From contig JNVV01000008.1 of assembly GCA_000733355.1 (NCBI GenBank), positions 960,927 to 1,024,926 of the forward strand: a stretch of DNA of 64,000 nucleotides, in the 5' to 3' direction. Shown in pieces: positions 23,350 through 34,471 of this stretch (its first letter is position 1; each line of letters opens with the position of its first letter). A program made the translations under genes and the position numbers. Source of the DNA: Falciphora oryzae (lineage: Eukaryota > Ascomycota > Sordariomycetes > Magnaporthales > Magnaporthaceae). The notes under the pieces were generated by a model. That model worked only from the letters and a program-made list of their open reading frames with translations, had not been told where the DNA came from and did not search any database.

Positions 23350-24071
23350 TAACGGCTGCGGAAAGCTAGGAGTCGCGAGGACTAGATGGCCTAGGTAAGT
23401 AGTTTATGAGTGGGGAAAATCAGCTTTGTGCTTGTGGGAGTTGACACGGCCCTACCCTCAGGAGCAGCGTTCGCCATGGCGAATTGATACTGCGCCCAGC
23501 TGGCACGGCCTCGTACATGGGTCGGTAGGTAGAGTAGTAGGATGCCGATGAGACCTTGAGGGAGTGATCTTTAGGGGGGGGGCCTGACAATCTGGGAGGT
23601 CACGCCCCTTTTGGTAAAATTTGCCCCGGCTCGCAGCCTGACATCGATACCCCATGAAATGATGCCTCAGGCGCCTGTTGTTTGATGATGTATCGAGCTG
23701 CATTGCTATTCGCATGATGTGGTGAAGGGGCGCCAAGCTTGCAGCCGTGGATGCAGGGTACTATGGGTTGATTTGGTACTAGCCCAGAAACCATCTCGTT
23801 CACCACACCCGGGAAGGTTCTGATCTAATTCTATCCATCTATAGGTATCGCTGATCGCAGACGTCTTAACAGCAGACAAGAAAAAAAGTCCACCGCGCCG
23901 CCAGGTGATTGAGCCCGAGCATGCGCTTGATGCATAAGGGGACATGGCTCGAAGGTGACACGAAAAATGCATAAATCGCGAAAACAGGAGGCATGAATGG
24001 CAGAAACGAAGGAAACACAGCAACTTTGGCTGCACGAAGTGTCGTCACTACCTCTGTGCGGCAGCCGTCAC
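23350..24071. other. Gene-free stretch
   Basis: No supported gene was found between the nucleoside-phosphorylase relic and the end of the PAF-acetylhydrolase-like gene. Short frames here look like chance. Confidence 0.5.
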
Positions 24072-25781
24072 TCAAGAGACGGTGGGCGTTTGCGTGAGGT
24101 GAGGTTCTATCTGCCCCTGCATGTCGACCTCCCCCCCGTCATTCTCAACATCCGTCGCCGACTCTCGATCCCCCTCGTCCTCCCGCGCCGCCCGCTTCTC
24201 CGCCAGGCTGCTCTTGCCGCCGAGGCCGATGATGTCGACCCAGCTCCAGGCGTCGATCCCGCCGGCCTCGGCCACGCTGCGGTCGAGGATGGCCGGGTCG
24301 GCATCCAGGCCAGCCTCTCCAACGAACTTGTTCTCGCCGCTCTCGCTCTTTCCGTCGCCGTCGACGAGGTCGGCGGCGCACGTGCGCGCGACACGGAACC
24401 CGTTGGCCCGCATCGCCTGCAGGACGGCGCGGACGTTGAGGCGGAGCGCGCGCTCGGGCTCGCGCGCGTTGAAGACGCGGCGCGTCAGCCAGGGGAAGAG
24501 GATGCCAAAGTCGGACTGGTTCAGGTGCGCGCTGTCGCGGACACAGAAGAAGTGCGGCTCGGCCAGGCGCCGGCCCGTGGCTGGCCGCTCAAACGACGCC
24601 GGCGACACCTCCTTGGCCGTGGGTACGGGCGACAGCACCAGCGCCTTGGTGTGCAGGTGCTCGGTCCACTTGAAGAAGGCGTCCGACTCGACGGCTAGCA
24701 GCGCAGCCCCGCCGGGGGCCGTGGGGGTGTCGGCGTAGCAGGGGACCGGGAGCCGGAAGAGGGCGGACTGGTCGGGAGACACGAGCGGGAAGCACCACAT
24801 GTCTAGCAGAACCATGACCGACTGCTCCGTGATCTGATGCCGGAGCCGACAGTCAGCCGACGGTTCAAATATTGGGGCCTTGGTCTTGGCCTCGGGCCTG
24901 TCGGCGTAATATGTTGACTTGAGCAGCTGCACGATGGTGGCGGCGCCGAAGCTGTGCCCGCCCCATATGATGCTCCCTGGCTCCTGGATGTGAAGCTTGC
25001 CGGCGAACTGAGATAGCGCGTGGGCTGGCGTGCTAGATTTGAGGTTTGTGAGGGGCTTTGAAAAACCGTCGTCGAAAGCGAATATGGTCTCGAGTGCCAA
25101 GGCTAATTCCCACGTGCGTATGCGCAACTGGGCGTCACGGGCCTCCCACGTCGCCGGCTCTGTTGTATGCGCAATCGGACGGTAGGCGACCTCGACAGAG
25201 CGTGGTGTTTTACCATGGTTGGGGATCATGGTCGAGACTGCGCTTCCATCGCGGTGCTCCGGGCAAAAGACCACCATGCCGTGGCTGGCCAGGGAGCCGG
25301 CAAGATGTGAATATGCGTTCCTACTACCACCCAGGCCATGCGAGAAGACCATGGTTGGCCAGCGGCCGTTGTGCGAGTCGGCGGGGGGATCGAGGAGCGG
25401 CGCATTTTCGAGGACGGGAATCGAGGTGTGGTACAAGTGTCGAGGCAGGAACGCAACGAGGCTTGAAACTGTAGGCCCGATCCCGAGAAATTGCCCATAT
25501 GCGGACAAATGCTGCCGCTGCGGAGCGGGCAGCCACGTTATCCGCTTGCCCCTGGCGTCCGATGTTGCCGGGTAGTAGACGCGGATTAAAACGGTCGGGA
25601 TTCCTTCCGTGCCATCGACGACGGGGCATGGCGACGGAAGCTCGGAGACGGGGATCTCCACATCTATTGTGCCGACCTTGTGCGGACCGGTGTATTCGGG
25701 GAAGCCGGGCACCGGGTTAAGTCGCGAGAAGTAGGCCGAAAGCTTGGACGCCGCGTTTGGCGGCGGTGCCTGCGCGACCAT
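24072..25781 (-). CDS. PAF-acetylhydrolase-like serine esterase (phospholipase A2 group VII type)
   Basis: This is a single-exon gene of 569 residues. The family hydrolyses short or oxidised acyl chains from phospholipids such as platelet-activating factor. The alpha/beta-hydrolase core is clear: an oxyanion-region motif FSHGLGGSRNAYS (about 146-158), the nucleophile elbow GGHSFG with Ser277, a likely catalytic Asp327 in VLLDMW, and His419 in DSAHLNQSD. The start at 25781 (MVAQAPPP) is preferred because the conserved family sequence (LSAYFSRLNPVPGFPEYTGP) begins just after it. The same frame stays open upstream to an ATG at 26135, adding 118 residues. No clear signal peptide follows the chosen start, so a cytosolic location is likely. 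The C-terminal 80 residues are acidic and variable. Confidence 0.85.
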   Translation of the reverse strand: MVAQAPPPNAASKLSAYFSRLNPVPGFPEYTGPHKVGTIDVEIPVSELPSPCPVVDGTEGIPTVLIRVYYPATSDARGKRITWLPAPQRQHLSAYGQFLGIGPTVSSLVAFLPRHLYHTSIPVLENAPLLDPPADSHNGRWPTMVFSHGLGGSRNAYSHLAGSLASHGMVVFCPEHRDGSAVSTMIPNHGKTPRSVEVAYRPIAHTTEPATWEARDAQLRIRTWELALALETIFAFDDGFSKPLTNLKSSTPAHALSQFAGKLHIQEPGSIIWGGHSFGAATIVQLLKSTYYADRPEAKTKAPIFEPSADCRLRHQITEQSVMVLLDMWCFPLVSPDQSALFRLPVPCYADTPTAPGGAALLAVESDAFFKWTEHLHTKALVLSPVPTAKEVSPASFERPATGRRLAEPHFFCVRDSAHLNQSDFGILFPWLTRRVFNAREPERALRLNVRAVLQAMRANGFRVARTCAADLVDGDGKSESGENKFVGEAGLDADPAILDRSVAEAGGIDAWSWVDIIGLGGKSSLAEKRAAREDEGDRESATDVENDGGEVDMQGQIEPHLTQTPTVS

Positions 25782-26664
25782 CGGCAAGGTCTTGCGAGCT
25801 GCTCTCAAGGGATTCGTAGGTGTGAGGTTAGGAGGCCCAAAAGAAGGCGCGGCAGGACGCCTCAGGAAGCTCGTAGTGTCAATTGAGGGTTCTCGGCGTT
25901 GCGTCGAGGCGAAGATTGCGGGTTGAGTGTTGAGAGCAGCGGCAGAACCGAAACTCGAAACGGGCGCGTCAATGACGTTGCTTTTGCGGACACTCAATGA
26001 AACCAGGCCCACAGCTCCAGCTCTAAAGGTACCCGGCAGTGAAGGCACGCAAAAGTCGTGAATGAGCAGCAACAATCTATTCGAATCTATCACGACAAGT
26101 AATCGCAACAAACGATAACATAAGAAACAAGACAAACGCGAGTGGCAGTGACAGGATTAAATGGTCCCCAGCCTGCCGAGGCTCCAAAAAGTTGTCTCGG
26201 TCGGCCTGAATCGAGAATCCGCCGATGACATCGATTGGAATTGAGGCGTCGTAACCCCTGACTGCTGCGCACACGTGGACCCAATGGAACGGATCCGCAG
26301 CCAACACCGCCCTGTTGGAACGGCCCCAGCCGCCCGCAGGTAACACCGCGCCCCTGGAGCGCAGCACGTCAGCGGCCCATGCTATTCTTGTCCGGGCTTG
26401 ATCCGATGGCCCCATCCGCCAGAACACATCAACATGAAGCCAAGCCTTTTGCTAGCACCGACAGTTGACCAGGGACCAGCGGGTACTGGTAATCCCCCGC
26501 AGTTCTTCTGTAATGGACGAAGGCTAGGGCTGCGTCGCGCCCACATGCGATGTATCGGGATATGCCAGATGCCCTCCCTGTGCGAGCGCCTTAAGTAAGC
26601 AGCGTACACACACTCCGGACTCCGGATACCTCCCGCATGGCCAAGCAGATAGTCCGGGTGCGAG
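25782..26664. other. PAF-AH upstream region
   Basis: An open frame continuous with the hydrolase runs to 26135; the rest shows no supported gene. The region should hold the hydrolase promoter on the minus strand. Confidence 0.5.
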
Positions 26665-27240
26665 ATGGATACCAAAGGCCAGGCTCCCATCCTCCCCGGG
26701 AAAGGAGGCGCCCACGCCACAGTCGACAGCCGTGCCAGCGAAGACGAACAGCTCGCCAAGATACGTGAGATCACGGGCGGGAACTTCAGTTGGGCCTTCG
26801 ACGCCAGCGCCTTTGGCTACAAAATCGCCGTCAAAGCCCTAGACGCTGTCTCGACCAGCAGCCTGAAGTGGTTCACCACGGTCGACAGCTGGTGGGAATC
26901 CTTCATTCACACCTCTGTCTCCTATTCCCAGTGACGGCATGCCCGGGCACCGTTGCTCTCTCGCTAACAGCAGATGGTATCGAACAGATCCCCGCACAAC
27001 ACGCCCTTGTCTATCACCGAGTATCGGACAGATCTTGCTCTCATGGGCGTGGTGAGCAGGCCGACAGGTGTTGCAGTAACAGACCAAGTTCAGGGGTTCA
27101 TTCCACTCCTCGAGCACCTCATAGAACGCGGCTACCTTAGGCCACTGGATCACGAGCTCACCGAAGGCTGGGGCTGGGGCGCAGTCGTCGAAGCCCTTGC
27201 GCGCTTTGAGTCGGGCAAGGCTGGAAAAAAAAGATTGTTG
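26665..27240 (+). pseudogene. Remnant of zinc-type alcohol dehydrogenase / quinone oxidoreductase
   Basis: Two blocks in different places match the C-terminal half of medium-chain dehydrogenases. The first (26700-26900) reads like the cofactor domain after its glycine motif: GAHATVDSRASEDEQLAKIR, then ITGGNFSWAFDASAFGYKIAVKAL. The second (about 26990-27235) is the usual C-terminus: ITEYRTDLALMGVV, PLLEHLIERGYLRPLDHEL, GWGWGAVVEAL, SGKAGKK. Between them lies a stop and a possible small intron (ending ctaacagcag), but the phases do not join cleanly. The catalytic GroES domain and the GxGxxG motif are absent upstream. It is most likely a truncated, decayed gene. A short expressed fragment cannot be ruled out. 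Confidence 0.65.
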
Positions 27241-27784
27241 CCAGGATCACCCCGCCAGAGAACTATTAGGACCGCCAACAGGGGCGAGTTTGGTCAATCT
27301 TGGAGAAGACATACAGCCCTTCTGCTACTTCACGACAGTGCAGAGACCTCGACAAAAGCAGTGCGAACGTGGAATTCTAAGCGATTGACATCAAGGAAAC
27401 CAAACTATGAAATTTTTAGTGACCTTCCAGTTATTCCTGTTGGACCATTTTCCCTTCCCATCTGCGATATACTTCGACAGGTATCTTGATTATTTACTTT
27501 TTTTTCGCAGCTTGATCACGCTATGCCGGATTTGCCCATGTTCTCCGAACACCGGCCGCGTCCAGCTCGTGCGTGGGCGAACGAGTTCATCGTGCTCCAG
27601 ACTGAGCGGGGCAGAGCGGGTGAAGCCATCTGCCGTAGCATGATTGGGCATGCTCCGGCACCGTCATGAAACGAAAGCGCATGCTCTCGTTGAGACGCCG
27701 TAACTTCTCCTTCAACCCCATACTCGTGGTGGGCCGTATTTTGTCTTTTTTTTTTTTTTTTTTCGTTTCGTTTTTCTTGTGCCA
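27241..27784. other. Gene-free stretch with poly-T tract
   Basis: No gene was supported. A run of about 19 T lies near 27747-27764, just downstream of the elongase stop on its own strand (A-rich there). Confidence 0.6.
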
Positions 27785-29224
27785 TTACCTCGTTCCGTTG
27801 GCAACCTTGGCGTTTCCGCTCTCTCCATAGACCTCCTTCTCCATCTCGCGAGCGGCATCCCATCCGGCCTTCTCGGCCATAGTCACGTTGCTCTCCCGGC
27901 GCGCCGAAACACCCTTCTTATGGCGGGCGGCCTCGACAGTCGAGCGACGAATGTACGACTCGATGAAGAACTTGACGAAGAGATAGGTGAGGGGCGCAAG
28001 GTAGAGCACGTTGAGCCAAATGGCGAACGTCTCGCCGGTGCCCGTGATGCACGGGACCACGCGCTGGCCGTACGAAACCGTGTCCGTCACAACGGCCGTC
28101 GCCGCCTCCGGGACAGGAGTGGAAATGGGCTTGGAGCCAACAACACCACCGATGATGTTCTTAATACCGTCGATGATGGCGGCGGTCGCCGAGCCGTCCA
28201 CAGCAGCGCTCGAGGCAGTCACCGAGGCAGCCTCAACAGACTGCTCTCCGTTGATGATGACGGGGATGTTGTACGAGACGAATGAGTGAAGCATGGCGTA
28301 CGAGGCGCCGATCAGGAACTGGGTGATCTGCATCGTGGTCAGGGAGCGCTTGATGAAGACCGGAACCCTGATGGAGAAGGCAGTGACGGTGTAGTAGGTG
28401 TACTGTGTCTCCGAGTCAGTCTCGATTCATGGCCAAATCGGCTAGGTATTATCAAGACTTACCATCATGGCGTGGATGCCCGAGTTGTAGAAAGCGAACA
28501 TCCAGATCGGGGCGCTCATGTAGCGCATACCGGCCCACATGCACATCATGGCGCCGGCGTGGTGGTAGGTCTGCAGAGTCGAGCTGAGCTTGCCCTTGGC
28601 GAGGATGATGAAGGTGTCGAGGACCTCGTAGAACTTGCTCAGGTAGAAGATCCAGCCGTAGAAGGCAAGGCCCTCGGTCCAGATGCGGCCAGGGACAGTG
28701 AGGCTGGGGCCATCCGCCACGGACACTCCCGGCGCATACGTGTTCCAGCCGTTGATGGACTCATCATAAAAGGCGGCATTGCCAAGGCCGGGTGGGCCCT
28801 GAAGGCGGCAGAAGCTGTCGACGGTGCCGGCCAGGCCATCGGGGCCAAAGGGGCTCACGACACTCCTCCGTAGAGTGCCAAGCATGCCCCAGAAGGTCCA
28901 TGCAGAGTACACAGCGAGGAAGACATTGTGCAGCACGACGAACCAGAAGAAGGGGCGCGTCTTGCTGATGGCCCACGGTCTCTTGTTGGTCGACTTGTTG
29001 TAGGCGTTGAGTGACTTGATGGTGACGGCATACACGGCCGCGATGGTGATGGGCACCTTGGGGTCGAGCACAGCCTGGTAGATGTGGTCAGGGATGTGGA
29101 AGGGAGGCGCAGAGGCCATAGACCCAGGAGCGGGCGGCGGGATGAAGACCGGGTCCGGGTTCGGCGGGAAGCTGAAAAGCGAGGGCGATGGGAGGCCCAG
29201 GTGGACGTCGCCGGTGGAAGCCAT
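27785..29224 (-). CDS. ELO-family very-long-chain fatty acid elongase
   Basis: This is the condensing enzyme (3-ketoacyl-CoA synthase) of the ER fatty-acid elongation cycle. Exons are 29224-28463 and 28402-27785, giving 459 residues. The 60-bp intron (GTAAGT ... ACACAG) joins HAMM to YTYYTV in phase 0, restoring the conserved ELO motif H-x-M-M-Y-x-Y-Y. Other hallmarks are KFYEVLDT (197-204), the histidine box QTYHH (218-222) and NSGIH (247-251). Several hydrophobic segments span residues 55-260 and about 275-430. The start MASTGD gives a Pro-rich N-terminal tail of about 45 residues. An insertion of roughly 75 residues rich in Ala, Val and Ser separates the last two membrane parts, making it longer than yeast Elo1-3 (about 310-345 residues). 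The C-terminus is basic and polar. Chain-length specificity cannot be read from sequence. Confidence 0.92.
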
Positions 29225-31913
29225 GGCGAAGGGTTGTGAGGGTCACGTCCAAGTGCCGTTGAAGAGACGTTCGATGATGGTGGAGGGTTGACAGAGTGTG
29301 GGATCGTGGGCGGCGGTGGTTCTGAGCGGCGCCTGGTAGGGCTTTAAGTGTGTTGACGGGAAGAGTGACTCGCCGACTGCGGGGAAACACAACGACACAA
29401 GAATGTTGAGTGGCAACGGCAGCCTTCCAGAAACGGTACTTCGAGGAAAGTACCTGGTCGGGCTAGCCAGAAAGAAAGGGAGCAAAAGAGGAGCAGAGCT
29501 GGAGCTGGGCACGCATGCCAAGGGAAAGTTTCCCTGCTCGGGAGAGTCGACGGGGGGGCTTGCCGCTCAGCCGGAACGACCGTTTTGAGACAGGCAGTGG
29601 CGGGCCAGATAGCTTGACGTTGGGGTGAGGCGGTAAGTGGTTGGCTTTTTGGCACGGCCGGGGAGTGTGTCGAAGGGAAAGCCAAAATGTGTCTGTCACT
29701 TCGGTACAAACGCCAACTCGGCGATGGACCAGGCGCTTTATGAGCGTATCTAGACTGCCGTCACGGGCAGAAAAAAGATTACAGGGCCTCGTAGGGGTTG
29801 AGTGCCTCGGCCGGACAGAATAGACTATTCAGGAAGGACCGAAATACTCCACCGCAACCCAACTTTCATTATATCTGCACCTAACATAACAGACAAGAGG
29901 AGACTGAAAAAGTCAAGACCAGGGGAGCGCAGGGATCACCACCAAATGGCAAACAGAAATGGGGGTACACAGAACCCACTCAATTCTTGGGTACCGTGGT
30001 GAATCCTTCTCTTGGAGCCGAATTGCAGGCAAGAATAGACAGGTTATGGGAATATTCACTCGTCTCGAAAACCCCATCTCCCATCCCTTGCCGTCTGTAT
30101 ACGCTTTACGCCAGGCGTTGGTCTTTTTGCGCGCACACGACTTTTCGTGGTGACGCAAGGCGACAGGCAATTGCGCGATGCCATTGGTCGCAAAGATCGA
30201 ACCTGGCAAATCTGTTGGGAAAAGCAACCCCTGCCCGGTCCCTGGAAGACACTGCAGCTTGGAGGGGTCCAGCCGCGCGCATTGGCGGCTCGATGCATGG
30301 CGCGCCACTGCTCGGCGAGCGCGACAGCTTTCAGGGGCAAACAACAAAGTCAATGCTCGGGCGCTCAATTTCTTGGGATTGATGGGTTCGCGGGAACATT
30401 GCCTGATGTGGTTTTAGACGCGTGTCAAATTTTTGTAAAACGACGAATGCGATTAGAATAAGAAAAAGCACACGTGCGTCTTGGGGCTCCATTGAATTTT
30501 GTCTCCCTTTTCGTTTTTCTTGGGCTTTCCTTCTTCTCCAGGCGCACCTCGGAATAAAGATCGAACTAAACCGTCCCTAACGAAACTAACGCGGGCTTTC
30601 CCATGGCCCGGTGGGGTGGCAGGCAGGGGACGGGATGGGTTGCGGCTCAAGGGAGGGGAGAGGGTTCTAGAAAAACCCGAGATCTCCCTGCGCTCAACGT
30701 CGCAACACCCCCACATCTCAACAAAACCACGGTCGAGGCGATGTCAACTTTGAAGACGGACGGCAGCACCCCCGTTCTGTCCCCATTCCCCAGCGATTCG
30801 GTAAATACTAAGATTCCGCGATCACATCCTGGACCTATCTCTTCACATGCTCCCGAGATGTCGACTCGTAAGGGTTTAAATAGGGTAGATGGAGATGTCG
30901 TTCTATTGATCGGGGCTTGTATTGGCACATCCTTGGTCTTGGTGATTTTCCAATTATGTAATCGCTCCAGTCTTTCGACAAGCGGCCACTCAACTGCATT
31001 GATCCGTGGTTGGCTTGTCTTGCTTGTGTTGGGCTGGAGACCATGCAAGTTCACATTCGTTGTTATCAAAGCTCCATCCTTTTCTCTAGCTCGCACCTCG
31101 AGCTTGGGACGGACGCAGGTTGACTCCCGGCTCCGATTGGCGAAGTGAAGATGAACGGATGAAGCGCATCTCATCTACATACCTAGGCACCATGTTAGTG
31201 CGGGTAGTTCGATCAAATCTGCGTTCTATTCTAGTCTGTTCACGTGGTCACAGTTACCGGTCCCCGATGTTCACAGACTTTGCCTCCAGACAGTTTTTGA
31301 GAAAGATGGTGGGGAAAGCCACGAACTTTCAAGTGACGAGAAACGGGAAAAGTCCTCAAGAATATCTAAGTGCCACTTATCTCACCTACCAGATACCTGG
31401 TACCCACATGGGGTCTATCCAAGGAAAGTACGGTTACCGAGGTAGAAAGACGGAGAAATGGCATGATGTCCCTTGCCTGCCGCCTTACAAGGAGAGCCGA
31501 CGGCAGCTGAGGCGATCCTTCGGCTCCAAGGGTCGAGGCTGGGGTGCCGGGACCTTTCAAAGGAGACGACGGGAACTAGGCCATCGATCCATTTGAGCTC
31601 GTCATCTGCAGCGAAAAGCCGATCGAGCGGTAGGTACCAGCACGTCGTGCACCCCACTTGCTCTCGGCACGGCGTCCAGCTGTGCTCACAGGCTGGAAGT
31701 TCCCCACTCCCGTGCGAGACCTATTGGAGCTCAACGACGTAATGGCCTGACCATTCGAGCATAATAATCCAAGTTCTACAGAGAACCTGCACCACTTGGA
31801 GAGATATATTCTGCAAGCAAACCGAGGAAATTAATCAATTCACTCACGCCAAACACAGCCAAGACATCGTTGCCACTTGTATCTCGCGTGCTGCAAACAG
31901 ACAACTGCCCACC
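29225..31913. other. Gene-free divergent region between elongase and TPI
   Basis: A 2.7 kb stretch should contain the elongase promoter (left end) and the TPI promoter (right end). Open frames such as 30603-31148 (plus) and 30647-31174 (minus) overlap each other and show no family motif. No repeat of note was seen. Confidence 0.55.
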
Positions 31914-33016
31914 ATGGCTCGCAAGTTCTTCGTTGGAGGCAACTTCAAGATGTACGTCAAGCACCCCGGCCCCGCGTCTTGGACCGACGCGACCCCGCAC
32001 ATCGCCAGACAAGCTAGAGGCAAGGGGAAAATGGTGGCACCACCAACCCAGCACAAGATAACTCTGGGCAACTCATGGTTGCCAAAGCGTGTCTTCTCTG
32101 ACCCTGGATTAGGAATGGGACGTCGGAGTCCATCAAGAAGATTGTCGAGAACCTTAACAATGCCAACCTGGATGCCAATACCGGTGCGTGAGCCCACTCC
32201 TCGGCTCTTGTCTGCGAGATACGGCCTGCTATGATGTGCGATGGCTGACAGCCGAGCTGCACGCCGCAGAGGTCGTGATTGCGCCGCCCGCCATCTACCT
32301 CCCCCTGACCCGGTCACTGGCCAAGAAGGAGATCGAGGTGGCGGCCCAGAACGTCTTCGACAAGCCCGACGGCGCATTCACCGGCGAGATCTCGGTCTCG
32401 CAGCTCAAGGACATCGGCATCTCGTGGGTCATCCTGGGCCACTCGGAGCGCCGCACCATCCTGGGCGAGTCGGACGAGGTCGTGGCCTCCAAGACCAAGT
32501 ACGCGCTCGACAACGGTCTGGGCGTCATCTGGTGCTGCGGCGAATCGCTCGAGGAGCGCGAGGGCGGCAAGACGGTCGAGGTCGTCACGCGCCAGCTCGA
32601 GGCCCTCAAGGCCAAGGTCGGCACCGACGGCTGGGAGAAGATCGTCATCGCCTACGAGCCCATTTGGGCCATCGGCACCGGCAAGGTCGCCACCACGGAG
32701 CAGGCCCAGGAGGCACACGAGGCCATCCGCGGCTGGCTCAAGGCCAAGGTCAGCTCCAAGGCCGCCGAAGAGACCCGTATCCTGTACGGAGGCAGCGTCA
32801 ACGAGAAGAACTGCGGCGAGCTCAGCAAGAAGCCCGACATCGATGGCTTCCTCGTTGGCGGTGCCAGTCTGAAGCCGGCGTGTAAGTACACTCAGCCGAA
32901 CCCGAATGCACTTTTTATGGTTGAGGTATGCGGTAGGCCCTGATATGTGCGTAACTGACGAACTACCGGCCCGGGCCCTTTTAGTCGTCGATATCTGCAC
33001 CTGCAAGGCGGCTTGA
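31914..33016 (+). CDS. TPI1: Triosephosphate isomerase
   Basis: Glycolytic enzyme interconverting dihydroxyacetone phosphate and glyceraldehyde 3-phosphate in the cytosol. Four exons, 31914-31951, 32113-32183, 32270-32881 and 32985-33016, give 250 residues, the normal length. Introns start GTACGT, GTGCGT and GTAAGT and end TTAG, GCAG and TTAG; all phases fit. The active site is complete: Asn and Lys in GGNFKM, His in GHSERR, Glu in [12 protein letters not shown] (which also forms the phosphate-gripping loop), and the GGS phosphate site in [10 protein letters not shown]. The start lies in a strong context (cccaccATGG). The first intron splits the Met codon after GGNFK. The C-terminus reads [10 protein letters not shown] instead of the more usual FVDIINxR type, with two cysteines. 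Confidence 0.97.
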
Positions 33017-33418
33017 TCGCTGGTCTCGCGACCCCACCAAGCAATCCCTCATGGGTAAAAAGAGAGTCGAGAAATTTCCAGCGGGAAAACAGATAAGGGG
33101 CTTGGACTGCGAGGTCCAGCAAACACTAGTGCTATCCACGCAATTATGGAAGAACCTGCACCTGCTTCCGAAGATCCTGTTGTGACCGAAGCGGTCAGAA
33201 TAGCAGGCAATGGTAGATACAGACAATATCAGGCCGCACTCAAGGGGCGCATGTCCGCTCTATGCACAGTTGTTGTTCGTGATGCTCGATTTTGTTCATG
33301 TCGTGAGCACATGCCGCGGATAACACACGGTATATGTACAGGCATTCAGAGCCGTAGCGTAGAGGCTTGGCTGGCATAATGCTGTGATAGTATACAGAGG
33401 GCTGTGCTGCGAATATTC
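33017..33418. other. Convergent intergenic region TPI/mL43
   Basis: A 402-bp gap between two converging genes. It is AT-richer than its flanks. No gene was seen. Confidence 0.6.
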
Positions 33419-33992
33419 TCATACCGGCATGCCGTTGCCGTGATAAGGACTCCAGATACCCCTGATGCTTGAGTTGATGCTGGTAACGGGCTTCGAGTAT
33501 CGCTTGTTTTTCTCCCCATCCGAGTCCCTCAGGAGCTCGACTTTCTGCAGGATTTGGTTGGCTTCGAGATTTCGGACGCAGATGGGCTTAGATCGCCCAT
33601 TGATGTAGTGGCCAGTGACGACCGGGTGCTTCGAGGGTCTCGGGGAGACAGTGATCTCGATCTGAGGGTGCTTCGCGGCGAAGGCGGGGAGATGCGACCT
33701 GATGAACTGGCTGCGGAGGGCAAGCGGCGGAGCAAGGTCAGCTGCCTGGGAATTACTAAGACCAGGGGTTGCGCAAACGCCATGCTAGAGCGATGGCTAC
33801 GAGGACCTTACTTCATGCCCTTGGAGCTCCCGGCCCAGTCGCAGTAGTGGAATTCTAGCCTCTTACACTGCAGGATGAATGCGCCGACGCCATTCTACGT
33901 CGCCGGAAAAAGGTCAGCTTGGGCGGCAGAAGGCGGACATGAACCACACTTACTCGGCCGACGGACACCCTCTGCAGCGGTGTGATCGTCAT
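33419..33992 (-). CDS. MRPL51: Mitochondrial ribosomal protein mL43 (MRPL51 family)
   Basis: Component of the large subunit of the mitochondrial ribosome, with the thioredoxin-like L51/S25/CI-B8 fold. Three exons, 33992-33954, 33894-33812 and 33710-33419, give 137 residues, normal for the family. The first exon encodes only 13 residues (MTITPLQRVSVGR). The second gives NGVGAFILQCKRLEFHYCDW and AGSSKGM. The third gives NQFIRSHLPAFAAKHPQIEI, VSPRPSKHP, YINGR and the strongly conserved CVRN, with an ending typified by VTSINSSIRGIWSPYHG. Introns begin GTAAGT and GTAAGG and end GTAG and CGCAG, and phases 0 and 2 are consistent. No long presequence is visible, as is common for this protein. It diverges from U1-70K across 479 bp. 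Confidence 0.93.
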
Positions 33993-34471
33993 TGTGCGGC
34001 GTTGGGGGCTGTGGATATTCTCAAACCTCCTCCCCTCTCTTGGACTTGGACGATGTTGGGGCAGAAAAGTTCACTGGGAGGCACGTGACGGCGCCCGAAG
34101 TCGACAGCAGGCACGCACCTCTGCGTCGCGACATGGATGGGCGCCAGCAGGACATGTGGGGCGACTAGCGTGGCGACTCCATTTGTTGCGAGTTGCTGGG
34201 TGCGCGGGCCAATTGAAATCGGGCGCACGCGAAACGGCTCATTTCACCACCCCAGCTCTCAAGGCTTCCAGGGAGAAAAAAACGGGACATCTTCATCACT
34301 GGCACACCCTCAGCTGCCTCAACCTGACTTCGCGTCGCTCTCCGATTCATCGATATCGCTACGCCTTTCCATCTATCGCCGCGATCGACCCTATACTCCC
34401 ATTGATCCCCTGCGGTCCGCCATTCTTCTCGCACTCGCCCTTTGTCGGATGCCCTCTGGCAACTCGTCGCC
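33993..34471. promoter_or_regulatory. Shared divergent promoter region mL43 / U1-70K
   Basis: A 479-bp gap separates the two start codons, so it must carry both promoters and 5' leaders. The right side is pyrimidine-rich (34350-34440). No specific factor site was identified. Confidence 0.5.

Noticed and set aside
32241..32885. A second long plus-strand frame overlapping the TPI main exon
   Set aside because: Arg/His/Gly-rich shadow of the TPI reading frame.
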